The position numbers were made by a program, and so were the translations under genes. A stretch of 64,000 nucleotides of DNA from Parietichytrium sp. I65-24A (Eukaryota; Sar; Bigyra; Thraustochytrida; Thraustochytriidae): assembly GCA_012862575.1 (NCBI GenBank), contig BLSF01000024.1:250843-314842 (forward strand), given 5' to 3'. The notes beneath the pieces are model-generated. The model saw only the letters and a program-made list of their open reading frames with translations, was not told the origin of the DNA and made no database searches. Positions 10,516 to 20,961 of the stretch are shown piece after piece (the stretch's first letter is position 1; each line of letters begins with the position of its first letter).

Positions 10516-11940
10516 CTATACCAAAAACGGTGAGTCAAGGCATGAGAAACCAGTTGCAACACCACCTTCGTCGACCCCCACTTGCTTGGTTCTCAGCAAG
10601 TGTCCAGCGTTTTCGTTCAGCAAACAACTTCCCGAGCCATCACTTAAATAGACGGAGTAGACTCCAAGCTCTTGCAGCGCTTTGACCTTCACGGTTTGTC
10701 CCTTGCGCACCAAATACGCATCAACTTCCTGAGGAAATATCCGCTGCATCAGAATGTATGAAGCTAGCTCTTTTTTGCTCATGCTCTGCAGTGCTTCCTT
10801 CACTTTCTCACCGTAAATGTTGTTCCCACCGCCTTCACGCTGAGGCTTAACGACGTAGTTTTGCGGGTTTGCAATTGCGTCTTTGATGGCGTCGCGTGCT
10901 TGATCATCCTGTTCAATTTCGGCAAGACTCCACAGCCCGGCAAAGCAAGATCTCAGCTTGGCCCCATCAACATCGCCAAGGAATCTCTCCACCTCTCCCG
11001 GGGAAGCCAAACGCTGTTGCACCTTCTTTGTGCCCACCAGATGGTACTGGATGCTCGGGCACTTGATTGCGGCGGATCTCTCTATCAAGCGTCTGGCGTC
11101 CCACTCTGTCTTGGAGGGGTAGTCGGTCGGCGTGTACCCTGCTCTAAAGTAGACCACCCCAACCGCCCTGTCTCCGAGATACAGTTGACGATTTTCTCCT
11201 TTCAAGGTCGCCTCTTGATGGATTTGGCGCAGGGACTTGCGAACTACTTGTACACCGTGAGCCTCCCAGAGCTCGTACTCGAGCCAGCGCTGGTCAAAGG
11301 AGTTCTTTTCGCCGTCTTGAACGACAAAGATGACGAGGGGTGTCTGATCCATGCCCTGCTGCTCAGCAAAGTGTTTGGCCGCTTTGGCAAGAGCGTTTGG
11401 GATCTCCTTGTCAGCGTTGTTCTCCGGGATTGAGTTCGCAATGTCCGCTCCGTCCACTCCTATATACTCTTTGACGAAATCATTCGAATCGCCATACCTC
11501 TCCAGCAGGAAGCGGTGCATGCGCGTCACCCTGGCGGACAGACAGCCGAACGACGACGCAATCGTGTTGAGCTCCACCTGCAGAAGGCTCACGCCCTTGT
11601 CCATCATGTAGTCGGATCTGTGGATGCCCAGAAAGCTTTTCTGCACGACGCCTTCCTCCTCCACCTCCTTGCATATCTTCACCAGCTCCGCCGTGAACTC
11701 ATCGTGCTCGAGCACGCCATCGAGCGTCTGCAGCACCCAGGGCACATCCCTCGCGGCCTTGTCGACCAGCTCATTGAACAGGCTCGACATCTCCTTCGCG
11801 TGTGAAAACGCATCTCGCGACAGACGCGTGGGCATCAGCGCCATGGGCGCGTGCGTGCACAGGTGCGCGCTCTCCGCGGACACCATCTGCAGACCGTGCG
11901 CGCACGCCCACGCCACTGCTTCCTCGCAGGCCTTCTCCAT
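10516..11940 (-). CDS. GSS: glutathione synthetase (eukaryotic type)
   Basis: 474 residues from ATG 11940, the same length as the animal enzyme; the frame opens 11 codons earlier only at a TTG. Joins gamma-glutamylcysteine and glycine using ATP, the second step of glutathione synthesis, in the cytosol (and in plastids where present). Family signatures seen: VELNTIASSFG near the substrate site, NYVVKPQREGGGNN with the glycine-rich ATP loop, and a C-terminal LLRTKQVGVDEGGVATGFS segment matching the Ala/Gly-rich lid. No truncation or odd residues noticed. No functional link to its neighbours. Confidence 0.97.
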   Translation of the reverse strand: MEKACEEAVAWACAHGLQMVSAESAHLCTHAPMALMPTRLSRDAFSHAKEMSSLFNELVDKAARDVPWVLQTLDGVLEHDEFTAELVKICKEVEEEGVVQKSFLGIHRSDYMMDKGVSLLQVELNTIASSFGCLSARVTRMHRFLLERYGDSNDFVKEYIGVDGADIANSIPENNADKEIPNALAKAAKHFAEQQGMDQTPLVIFVVQDGEKNSFDQRWLEYELWEAHGVQVVRKSLRQIHQEATLKGENRQLYLGDRAVGVVYFRAGYTPTDYPSKTEWDARRLIERSAAIKCPSIQYHLVGTKKVQQRLASPGEVERFLGDVDGAKLRSCFAGLWSLAEIEQDDQARDAIKDAIANPQNYVVKPQREGGGNNIYGEKVKEALQSMSKKELASYILMQRIFPQEVDAYLVRKGQTVKVKALQELGVYSVYLSDGSGSCLLNENAGHLLRTKQVGVDEGGVATGFSCLDSPFLV

Positions 11941-12618
11941 CCCGACTCCTTCTTCTGCACCCAATGCAACCAATGGTATCCCGCAGTCGTTCTAGTTCGA
12001 TTCTTACGCGACGTGTATGCGACGTGTACGCGACCTGTGCGCGAGGACCCTTGTGTGTCTGCTACCTACCCACAGTGTCAGTGTCAGTGACAGGGGTATT
12101 GGGGCGCTAGGAGTGCGTAGGCTCGGAGGGTGAGCCAGAGAGCCCGGAGATATTGCTCTATGTGCTCGTTAATATGTCGAACTAGCTAGAACCCATGCGC
12201 TCGGGTCCTCTTGCACAGAACCCGGAAAATCCTGGAACCCGAAGTTGCCTCACACGCTGGCTGGGCCAGGAGGGTTCTCGCGGGATCTTGCGGGTTCTCG
12301 GCGTCGTCGTGCGGTTCCTGTGGTTCCTCGGTTCTTGCAGTTCCTGCGTTCTTGCAGTTCTTGCAGTTCTTGCGGGTTCCTGAGGCGACGGAGGTAGTGC
12401 GCAGGTACGGAACTGTAACGTTGGCAGTAGCGCCGGAGGGTTTTGGAGAATCGCCCGACTGGGAGCGCAGCCTTGTTTGTTATGATTCTGGAAGGCGAAA
12501 TGGGAGAACGTGGTAGAAAGGCCGAATGGAGGAAATGTGGAGTGCTGCGCTCACTGCGTTTCGAATTTGTAGAATTTGTAGAACTTGTATTCAATGAAAA
12601 AAGAACGGCGGTTATTAG
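11941..12618. other. intergenic region upstream of glutathione synthetase
   Basis: 678 bp. Holds three imperfect copies of a GCGACGTGTA unit (12007-12043), a CAGTGT repeat (~12071-12090) and a TTCTTGCAG repeat (~12330-12381). These lie between the GSS start and the 3' end of the next minus-strand gene. Confidence 0.5.
12330..12381. repeat. TTCTTGCAG tandem repeat
   Basis: Four to five imperfect copies of a 9-bp unit, intergenic. Confidence 0.65.
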
Positions 12619-14253
12619 TCAGGGAAGGCTGCGCAGACGGGCGCAATACATTTCGTAAAGCGTGTAATTGGTCAGATTATCTCCAAAGCAGGAGCATGCG
12701 TCTTGGTTAAAGCAATCCGATGTTAGCCCGGAGGACACTTGGATCATCGCCATAAACAGCACACCAGAAAAGGCCCCCGAAAGTAGGAGGCAAGCGGTCT
12801 GCACCCAGCCCATTTCGTGAAAGGCTTCCAGGAGATCGTAGCCGCTCTGAATCTCGAAAATAATGCAGGGCACGTCTACAACCAATTCAAACGCCAACTG
12901 TATCAAAACTGGCCGGATGATTTGCAAAGGCGGGATGTAAGGGTCAAAGGGGTCGTCCAAGTGAACGTAGAACTCCATGGGCAGCAGGAGCCTGGCGTCT
13001 GAAAACAGAGTCAAGATGCTGCAGGAAGTCAAGAAAAGGAACACTTCTTGTCAGAATGCGCACTTTTGGTTTGAGAAAGATGCAATCGGCCACAGACCAC
13101 CAACTTACATGGGAATGAATAGGATGGAAGCGTACTCCGCAATGAGCTCCATACAAATTAGTTGTGAAAAGAATTTTTTGCGAGCGGGAGATGTTGATGA
13201 TCGAATGTCAACACAATTCCTGATTGATGACGCTGAGTCACCCTGTGAGTCGGAGAGCAAGTCTTCTTTTGGGACGTGCAAGACTAAACGTGGTACAGTC
13301 GCTCCTCTGCGAGCTTTGAACAATCTCTCTTGAAGTATGCGATCCCTCCAGGGCAGAGTTAAGCGCAAAGTTAATTCCATCATGCTTTGCAAAGTGGAGG
13401 CTACAATCAACGCTCCTTCGCTCTCGAATGTAGTAAACAACATCCTTAGTACAAGGGAGCTAGAAAACGCAGGCCAAGCATAAAACAGACCCAAGCTTTT
13501 CCTGTTTATACGCGGATCTGCACCAAACCTTGGGTCTGTAGCGATTCTTCGCGCGCTGTATCGAGTGGTCATGTATATGCCTTCGCGAATGAACGGAAAG
13601 AAACAGATGCTGCAGATGACTCTGGAAATGTCGTTGTCGGTTGGAATGTAGCTAAACACGAGGAACAGAACAATCGCTAAAAGAATTCCAAAAAGCTGGC
13701 CTAAGAGCTGGTTTTTCAAAGCGCGCTCTTTCCGAAAGATCAGGTGGGTTGCCAGCCCAGTACACATGAAAGGGATCACCATTCCCTCTGACTCCACCGG
13801 GCCCAGTTGGACGAGCCTAATATACGTGATAAACCCCAACCCAGATCCCAAAAGGAGCAGCGCAAGTTGCTTTCTGCTGATTCCCGGAACGACTAATAAT
13901 ATTGAGACTGGGAGATAGAGAAAATACAGAACATCTTCGAAGAAGTCTTCCGTCACATAGGTTTCAAAAGATTCGTACGGACCAAACACGTTGAACGTAT
14001 TATTAATTCGCTCATTGAGCCAAAATTTGACTCGCTTGTTTACCCCGACTGGATTGTAGCGATCAAACAATGGCATGACAAGGCAGCCGAACGCTCCAAC
14101 AACAGCGAACGCCATGGAGTTGCTGAGGACCTTCATCACAGTAAGTAGAAGAGAGTCTTTCAACTTCTCTTGCGGGAGACCACCTTGACTCCTTCGCACC
14201 TTCGAGGGCTTGTTGGGCGCCACGGACTCCATGGGGGCGACAGGCGCCGCCAT
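12619..14253 (-). CDS. polytopic membrane protein, one intron
   Basis: Read as two exons: 14253-13109 and 13018-12619, with a 90-bp intron (donor GTAAGT at 13108, acceptor TTCCTGCAG ending at 13019). The join restores one frame (FIPI-ILTLF) and gives 514 residues. ATG 14253 is the first true ATG; the frame is open upstream only from GTG. About nine or ten hydrophobic helices are visible across the protein, with two soluble stretches: an N-terminal loop with NNT and a basic Ser-rich region before the intron. The C-terminus is Cys-rich with one NYT sequon. I do not recognise the family; transporter or sensor are both possible. Confidence 0.75.
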
Positions 14254-15136
14254 CCCGCCAAGCTCTGGCCCTGGAGGCCACCCTGCGCAAGGTCCCTGCC
14301 AGTGTGCTTCTGGCACGACGTTTCCTCGGCGCGGAACTGTCCTTTTGTAGCGGTACTAGCATACAAGCCTTTCTCACTGTAAGGAACACTCTCTGCATAA
14401 TTGGGGGGGTACTGTTACACCTTCAATTTGAAACATGCGCAGCATCTTGTGCGAGAGGGGATCAAAAATGACTTTCAGAACAGTCAATTCAGCTTGCCGT
14501 GAGTTGAATGACCCACCAAGGTCTGAATTGTCAGCCTTGAGTCTGAGTCTGAGTCACTGTAGCCTAACTGACAGTGAGCCTCTGAGTACTGAGTACCCAA
14601 CGGCTCTGGTTTACAGACGACCTACCGCTCGATTACCAGCAACGGTAATTCTCGATTAAGCAAGGGTTGAAAGTGAGGTATCCAGACTCAAGACGCATTG
14701 GCATCCTCTACACTTACGTCAAGAGCAACAGGCGGCTGTGTATGCAAGGGTGATATGTACCAATTCATGCCAGTCCATGTGCCCACGACTCGAGGGGTGT
14801 AAAGGTCCTGCTATCCTCTTGCGTCAGAAGCCCGAGGCAGCGGTGATACTAGTAGCTTCTCTGGAGTAAATGCAGAGGATCACGGTCTCGCACCCAAGGT
14901 TCCCAAAAAGCCATAAGCAACTGGTCGAGCAAATATCCACGCGCCATGGCCTACAACCTCGTGCCGATACTTCGCTCGTGGTCATATTTGCTGAATATAC
15001 TGGTCAACCACCTTACGGACTTTGTGACGGATCCCAAAAGCTCATGAAAGGTTGCCTCGAAGGCAAAAAATAGATTCACCGCTGCGTACATGATCCAGTG
15101 AGAAAGGAGGAGAATAAGGGAAAAGGCAAACTGAAT
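14254..15136. other. intergenic region between two minus-strand genes
   Basis: 883 bp including the promoter of the polytopic membrane protein. Contains a TGAGTCTGAGTC repeat (~14532-14556) and GAGTACTGAGTACC (14583-14598). No gene supported. Confidence 0.5.
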
Positions 15137-16810
15137 TTACGATTCGCGTGTTGAGTTTCTTTTGGAAGAACGGTTATCAGTGACGGAATAATTTCTTTCA
15201 TCCGGCACCTCCATGTAGAAAAAGTAGTCCGTGCACGAACCGCCCCAGTTATTTACAAGTTCTCCGGTCTCTGTCTGATACCAGTTGCGCTCGGCGCGCG
15301 CATAAACAGTTCGCTTGACCTTGCTCTGTTGCCAATCAACATCTTTCTTGAAGGCCTTCGATCGTACTTGGAGGCTTTCAATATTCTCGTCTATCAAACG
15401 ATTGATATGCTTGATAATGTATTCAACCTGGTTTTCGATCATGTAGACGATTGAGCAATTGCCACTGTTCGTTCCTGGACCGTAAAACATCCAAAAATTT
15501 GGCAACCCTGGAACTGCTACGCCTCGATAGGCTTGCGGGACACCTTTCCACTTCTGAATTAGTGTTTCTCCAGATTCCGAAATAATATCGAACGAGCAAG
15601 CGAAACGAGTTGAATTAAAGCCCGTTGCGAATACTAAAATGTCACACGGAAGAACCTCTCCATCCTCCAGTTGCACCGCGTCCTCAAGCACTCTTTTCAC
15701 TGGAGAGGTATGCAACGACACGTTGTCCCTCAAAAACATTGGAATCCAGGCTGAAGTTAACGCGATGCGCTTTGCACCAGGAGGCTCCTTCGCCGGAACG
15801 AGCTTGGGCTCTAGCTCTTTCCTCTTTGGCCCCATCTGATACCTCATGAAGGCTGTCAAAGCTGATTTTATGATTCCGTTTATATAAATCGGGGAGTCTT
15901 CCGAAATGCCCGCGTAGTAGAGCAAGTCCTGATACACAAAGGAGCCCCATCGTCTCAGTGTCCAAATGACAGGAAACGCCTTGTGCAATTTGCGGGAAAG
16001 CTCACCGAATGGCGTATTCACTTTTGGGAATATCCACGTGGGTGATCTCTGAATCACAGCTAGCTGATTGCAGTCTTTCGCTAGCTCAGGAAATGCTTGA
16101 ACGGCAGAAGCACCGGTCCCAATCCCGACAACATTCCTCCCTTTGATATCCAGCTCTGGGTCCCATTGGGCTGTGTGGAGCTTCACACCCCGAAAATCTT
16201 CCATGCCTTGCAAGGTTGGCCTCTTTGGTTCGTCGAGCTGACCAACTGCAGAGAGGACTACAGCGAACGACTCCGAACGTTTTTCGCCGCTTACCAGGTC
16301 AGTGTATTCGACTAGCCAGCACTTCCTTCCTCCACTCGAGTTGTACGTGGCCTTGTCAACCTGGCAATCGAAGCAGGCATGGTCGTACACGCCGTACTTT
16401 TCAGCAAGTGCACGAATGTAATTGACGAGTTCATCGCGCAACGGCCACACCATGCTCCAATTCCACATGTGCTCAAAGGAGTAAGAGTACCATGAGCTCG
16501 GGATATCACAGCCAGCCCCAGGATACTGGTTCTTGAGCCATGTTCCACCAAAGTCGGAAGCCTTTTCAAAGATGACGTATGGCACGCCGGCCTCCTTGAG
16601 CTTGATTGCTGCGCACAACCCGCTGAATCCCGCACCGACGATCGCCACTTGGAATCCCTCTTCCTTGCACACCTTTGCTCTCCGCTTCCCTGCCCGAATG
16701 CGCTGTCTCCTCGCGTGATTCTGATAGAAATTTACAGCGCTCGCCGCGGCCACGGCCAACGCCAGACCGAGGAATGGCAGCAAGCCTATCACCACGACGC
16801 CGCCAGGCAT
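15137..16810 (-). CDS. membrane-anchored Baeyer-Villiger-type flavin monooxygenase
   Basis: 557 residues. A hydrophobic N-terminal helix (~4-25) followed by an Arg/Lys-rich segment suggests a membrane anchor, probably on the ER. Then come the FAD-binding GAGFSG (59-64), the class B monooxygenase fingerprint FxGxxxHTxxWD (206-217) and a second nucleotide-binding GIGTGAS (229-235) for NADPH. The GGTW and ATGFNSTRF motifs also fit cyclohexanone/phenylacetone-monooxygenase-like enzymes. These use FAD, NADPH and O2 to insert oxygen next to a carbonyl or to oxidise heteroatoms; the substrate cannot be read from sequence. Position 217 is Asp, which occurs alongside Pro in the fingerprint. Confidence 0.9.
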   Translation of the reverse strand: MPGGVVVIGLLPFLGLALAVAAASAVNFYQNHARRQRIRAGKRRAKVCKEEGFQVAIVGAGFSGLCAAIKLKEAGVPYVIFEKASDFGGTWLKNQYPGAGCDIPSSWYSYSFEHMWNWSMVWPLRDELVNYIRALAEKYGVYDHACFDCQVDKATYNSSGGRKCWLVEYTDLVSGEKRSESFAVVLSAVGQLDEPKRPTLQGMEDFRGVKLHTAQWDPELDIKGRNVVGIGTGASAVQAFPELAKDCNQLAVIQRSPTWIFPKVNTPFGELSRKLHKAFPVIWTLRRWGSFVYQDLLYYAGISEDSPIYINGIIKSALTAFMRYQMGPKRKELEPKLVPAKEPPGAKRIALTSAWIPMFLRDNVSLHTSPVKRVLEDAVQLEDGEVLPCDILVFATGFNSTRFACSFDIISESGETLIQKWKGVPQAYRGVAVPGLPNFWMFYGPGTNSGNCSIVYMIENQVEYIIKHINRLIDENIESLQVRSKAFKKDVDWQQSKVKRTVYARAERNWYQTETGELVNNWGGSCTDYFFYMEVPDERNYSVTDNRSSKRNSTRES

Positions 16811-17851
16811 CTTTCTTTCCTTTCAGCAGCCTCGAGCCTCGTGGGAATCCAAGTCCCTGTCCGTGCGCCTCGAGTGCTCCTGCCAACGACCTCTCTCTTC
16901 TTCTTCTTCCAGCTCGAGCGACAAACACAAGCTTCACGACTCGACTTTGCAAAATCAATTGCACAATTGCTCCGCATTCCAATTCATTCAATCACTACGC
17001 CCTCGTCTAGCTAGTACTTGCCAGAAATAAGTATAGTACCGGCACCACGGCCAGTACACACAGTTTGACTCGCTGGAACATGGAACATGCAACCGTGATT
17101 GGCTTTGATGCGACGACATGATGGCTGACAGCGATTGAGTGTTTCTGAGTTCGGAATTCTGGTGCATACCGGTAGCTCATCTGTGTAGTGCACTGCTGGA
17201 GCTCACATGAGTCACACACACTCACACACTGCCCTGACTTGCCTGTGAATTCACAGTCAAGACAGTCAAGACTTGACGATGCGGCTGAGTTTTTTGAGTA
17301 CGAGTGCAGTTTCTGAGTGTTCGGGTACGGTACTCAGTACTCAGTATCGGTGCCAGGATGTGCCAGGTACTGACTGTCGAAGAGGTGTGCAGTGAGCTCG
17401 TCCTGGCACCGGCACTTGGACGATGATGAACAGAGGCACCAACAACTTCCATCATAGTCAAGAGTCTGCCTCTCCTGCCTCCCTCTCTCGCACTCTACTA
17501 GCTAGTAGCACTACTTGCTAGTAGCACTAGCTAGTACTCACCTCATTACAGTGGGTCCCTTGAAGGGGTGATCTCTGCAGAGAACAAACCAATCTTCCTT
17601 CGTTTCTTCAGATCAGCTCCCTGTTCCCCGCCCGCACTGCACCCGCTTCCTCCATGAGACTTGTGTCAGAGTGAGAGAGAAAGAGAGAGAGAGAGAGAGA
17701 CCACAGACCTTCAGCACCACCGGTTCCCCACAGACCCGTTACTCCCGCTGCTCCCGCATCGCAGCGACCCGCCGCGGGGCGTCCAGGCGTGAATTTCGTC
17801 GTCCAAGAAGCAGGAGGAGCAGGAGGGGCAGGAGGAGGAAGGTGTGCGCGG
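16811..17851. other. divergent intergenic region (monooxygenase / kinase)
   Basis: 1041 bp. Holds CTAGCTAG boxes (17006-17013 and several at 17498-17535), a GTACGGTACTCAGTACTCAGTA cluster (about 17323-17348) and an AG microsatellite (17670-17700) 150 bp before the kinase start. No other gene supported. Confidence 0.5.
17670..17700. repeat. (AG)n microsatellite upstream of the kinase
   Basis: Near-perfect AG dinucleotide run, presumably in the 5' UTR or promoter. Confidence 0.85.
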
Positions 17852-20458
17852 ATGGGGTGCGCGCGTTCCTCGCAGCGGAGGGCGGCGGGCGATTCCCGCG
17901 GTGCGCGATACGGGGAACGTTCCGCGGAGGATGCGCGCGACGGACGGGAGGTGCGCGAGGTACGCGAGGTGCGCGAGGAGCGGCTCGGGAGACAGAGCGC
18001 GCTGGGCGAGAACAGTGGCGCGGCGGGACATGCGGCGGGGTTCATCGAGTCGGCGGGCGAGAATGGTGAGCTGGTGGTGAACCAGTACGTGCTGAGCACG
18101 GTGCTGGGCGAAGGCACGCAGGCGCAGGTGAGACTGGCGAAGGACCAGGACGGACGGGAGTGGGCGGTGAAAATCATCAGGAAGAAGCTCACGCTGCGTC
18201 GTGGCCGCGCCAGAAGCATGGGCCCCATGGCGAATGTAGCCGCCCCGATCGCAAGGGAGATTGCGATCATGAAGAAATTGCAGCACCCGAACATCGTCAA
18301 GCTGCACGAGGTGCTGGATCTGCCGCACCATAATAGGATCTTCCTCGTGATGCAGTACGTGAATGGCGGACCGGTGATGGACGAGCGGCTGGAAGGGCAA
18401 CAGCCGCTGGACGAGAACAAGGCCCGCGACTTGTTTGGCCAGCTCATCAAGGGGCTAGAGTATTTGCACTTCCACGGCATTGTGCACAGAGACATCAAAC
18501 CGTCCAATCTGCTTGTCACGCAAACGGGGCTACTTAAGATTAATGACTTTGGCGTGTCTGCTATTTGCGAGCCCATCGAGCTAGAGGATGAGATAAGCGA
18601 CGACGAAGACCCCTTAGAGGCTTTAAATGAGCTTAGCGTCAGCAAGCTTTCGACCATTTCGTCTTCTTCGGCTCTAGCAAAGCATCTCGAAGACTTCCCA
18701 GCTGAAGAAGCGGGTATGCGAGTGGCTAGGCCCCCGCATCCTGGCTTCCCAGTCATGACACCGCGTACAGCGACCATGTTTCAGGCGGACTCGATCGGCT
18801 CTGGCACTGTTGTGAAAATGAAGCAGATGGTCCCTGAGGACGAGGACGAAGACGAGGAAGATGCTGCGGATGATGACGAGGATTTTGGAAGCGACTACTC
18901 AAGCGATGACGATTCGCGAGAAAAGACTGCTGCACATATGCCAGTCTTAAATTCTGGCGCTATGCCTCCGGAGGCTTTTGCGCTGCTCGAGGAGCCCAGA
19001 GTCGCAAAGATGGAAGACGGTGCGGAGATGACGAACGACGGCACAGCCACAGAGAAAGCAATTGCAACGAAAGAGCCGCTTGGTTCAGTTCAGTTGCTCT
19101 CTGCCGCTCAAAAGCAGTCCTCTTCGTCCCTTGTTTCATCGTCGTCCGCGTCAACAGGACCTGCGCATCTAGATGAAAAATATGGCAGCGAGGATGCCCT
19201 TCCCATGCTGACACTTGCTACAGAGAATCTCAACATAACGCCCCCGAGCTTTGTATCAGAGCACGGTGGCGGGACAAATACAACGAACAACAAGGGGAAA
19301 CGGGTGAGTCTCCAGAGCGATAAGAGCGATGGCCAAACGCCGGCGAGCAACTTTTTGGCGCGCCTGACCCAAACGCCGAGGGGTGGGTTCCTCCCTTTCG
19401 TGACGCCCCGCGCAGCCGCCCTTGCATCTCAGCTTCAACCCGATTCGGAGGAGTACCGCCGTATACAAGGCAAACTCTATCCTCCAACACCAAATTACAT
19501 CGACAAGGTGAAGCATAATGACACCATGAATAGCCCGCCTATCGGAACCTATGCATTCTTCCCTCCAGAAGCTTGCAGTCTGGATAATTTCAATGATGTG
19601 CAATACAAAGGCAAGCTGGCCGATCTCTGGGCAACTGGTGTGACACTGTACATGTTCCTCTTTGGTCAGGTGCCATTCATCGCAGACACGCGAGAGGAGA
19701 TATTCTATTTGATAAGGACGCAGCCTCTTCTCTTTCCGGAAGAGCACAACGTCAGCCGCTCGGCACTTCGATTGTTGGAGAATATGCTTGCCAAGAAGAC
19801 ATTTGAGCGGTACGACATCCCGAGTATCAAGCGCTCGCATTGGATGCGGAAAGGCGCAAAGCTTGCCAAACTATCACACGCGCATACCAAGTTTATTGTT
19901 CCTACGGTTGACGAGATGAACTCAGCGATCACAGAGGTCGACCTTTCTGTCGGGATCACCCCTCTGGTGCGGTCAAAGTCGTGGACCTCTTCCCCGTTCA
20001 ATGCTGCGCCTTCCAGACGACTGAACCCTCGCACAACCTCTAGCGAAATCGCGTCGATTGCCTCTCAGCTGTCTCGCACCAGTAGCACGGACCCGGATTT
20101 GATGTCCACAGCTTCAGTGACAAGCGGGACTAGCACAATTGCTCTCCCTCCGCTGCCCAGAGGTGCCCTCCACCGCATTCCCACAGATGAGGTGTCAGAT
20201 ATGCACACCGGAGATGGTCCACCAATAAACCTCCGCCTGGACACGTCGTCAAGCAGCGTGCTTATGGCGGAAGAGAAGGCATACACAAGGCCTCTCTCGC
20301 TTCCTGTTCGCCAGCTTCGCCCGGAGCCTCTTCAGCAGATGTTAGACAAACAGGTTGTAGGTCGCCAGCAACAGCAGCAACAGCAGACGCAACAACAACA
20401 GCAACTTGCTGAAGAGAATGTGCAACGTCCCCCACTACCTCCTACGAAGATCCAGTGA
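17852..20458 (+). CDS. CaMKK/SNF1-kinase-kinase-like Ser/Thr kinase with huge activation-loop insertion
   Basis: 868 residues from ATG 17852. This start gives MGCARSSQ, a textbook N-myristoylation plus palmitoylation signal (Gly2, Cys3, Ser6); an ATG 21 codons upstream would hide it. Kinase motifs: Gly loop GEGTQAQV (86-93), VAIK-type Lys ~107, HRDIKPSN (212-219), DFG (232-234), FFPPEA (APE equivalent, ~571-573), DLWATGVTLY. The HRDIKPSNLL/NDFGVS pattern and a GGPVMDE segment match CaMKK, upstream activators of AMPK-type kinases. DFG and PPE are ~336 residues apart, where 20-30 is usual. The insert is acidic and Ser-rich. After the kinase come Ser-rich segments and a poly-Gln tract near the C-terminus. 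Probably membrane-attached. Family call good, subfamily moderate. Confidence 0.87.
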   Translation: MGCARSSQRRAAGDSRGARYGERSAEDARDGREVREVREVREERLGRQSALGENSGAAGHAAGFIESAGENGELVVNQYVLSTVLGEGTQAQVRLAKDQDGREWAVKIIRKKLTLRRGRARSMGPMANVAAPIAREIAIMKKLQHPNIVKLHEVLDLPHHNRIFLVMQYVNGGPVMDERLEGQQPLDENKARDLFGQLIKGLEYLHFHGIVHRDIKPSNLLVTQTGLLKINDFGVSAICEPIELEDEISDDEDPLEALNELSVSKLSTISSSSALAKHLEDFPAEEAGMRVARPPHPGFPVMTPRTATMFQADSIGSGTVVKMKQMVPEDEDEDEEDAADDDEDFGSDYSSDDDSREKTAAHMPVLNSGAMPPEAFALLEEPRVAKMEDGAEMTNDGTATEKAIATKEPLGSVQLLSAAQKQSSSSLVSSSSASTGPAHLDEKYGSEDALPMLTLATENLNITPPSFVSEHGGGTNTTNNKGKRVSLQSDKSDGQTPASNFLARLTQTPRGGFLPFVTPRAAALASQLQPDSEEYRRIQGKLYPPTPNYIDKVKHNDTMNSPPIGTYAFFPPEACSLDNFNDVQYKGKLADLWATGVTLYMFLFGQVPFIADTREEIFYLIRTQPLLFPEEHNVSRSALRLLENMLAKKTFERYDIPSIKRSHWMRKGAKLAKLSHAHTKFIVPTVDEMNSAITEVDLSVGITPLVRSKSWTSSPFNAAPSRRLNPRTTSSEIASIASQLSRTSSTDPDLMSTASVTSGTSTIALPPLPRGALHRIPTDEVSDMHTGDGPPINLRLDTSSSSVLMAEEKAYTRPLSLPVRQLRPEPLQQMLDKQVVGRQQQQQQQTQQQQQLAEENVQRPPLPPTKIQ

Positions 20459-20961
20459 GTGTAGTTTCTTTAAGCGTTTGTCGTCTTTTTGTAGGCTCCC
20501 TTGGTTTTCAACCCATTCTTTTTCTGTTGAGAAGAAGTGTTCAATAATACAACGAAAACGTTTGTACAGTAACCATTTTTGTGTTTTGAAGAGTCGTCGA
20601 GACAGTTCACCCTCTCTTCAGTTCAGATGTACTGCGCATTTGATGCCTACCTCTGCATCAGTTCTCGATCTTGAGATTTTTATATTTGGTCACAAGAAAG
20701 ACGAAGAGCAGTTCCTAAGACCATGTGGATACAATGGGTTTGTTCATGATTCATGATCTAGGATATATTTGATTTTGAAAGAAAATAAACTGATAAGAGC
20801 CGGGTGTGTTTTGGTTTCTGTATAATCTGCAAGGTAGATGTAGAGGCAAGAAAAAAAGAAAGGAAAAAAGAAAAAAAAGAATAGTTCGCCAAGAACAGAG
20901 CACGAAAGAGCCAACGCGGCCCATTCCGCGATATTAAAAGCTTCTCTAACCGCGGCCCCAT
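20459..20961. other. convergent 3' intergenic region (kinase / HslV)
   Basis: 503 bp between stop codons. AT-rich, with an A-rich run near 20850-20880 and AATAAA at ~20784, a possible polyadenylation signal. No gene supported. Confidence 0.5.

Noticed and set aside
17608-18777. 389-codon minus-strand open frame opposite the CaMKK-like kinase
   Set aside because: Ser/Pro-rich, no domain, lies antisense to a clear kinase in GC-rich DNA; a codon-bias shadow.
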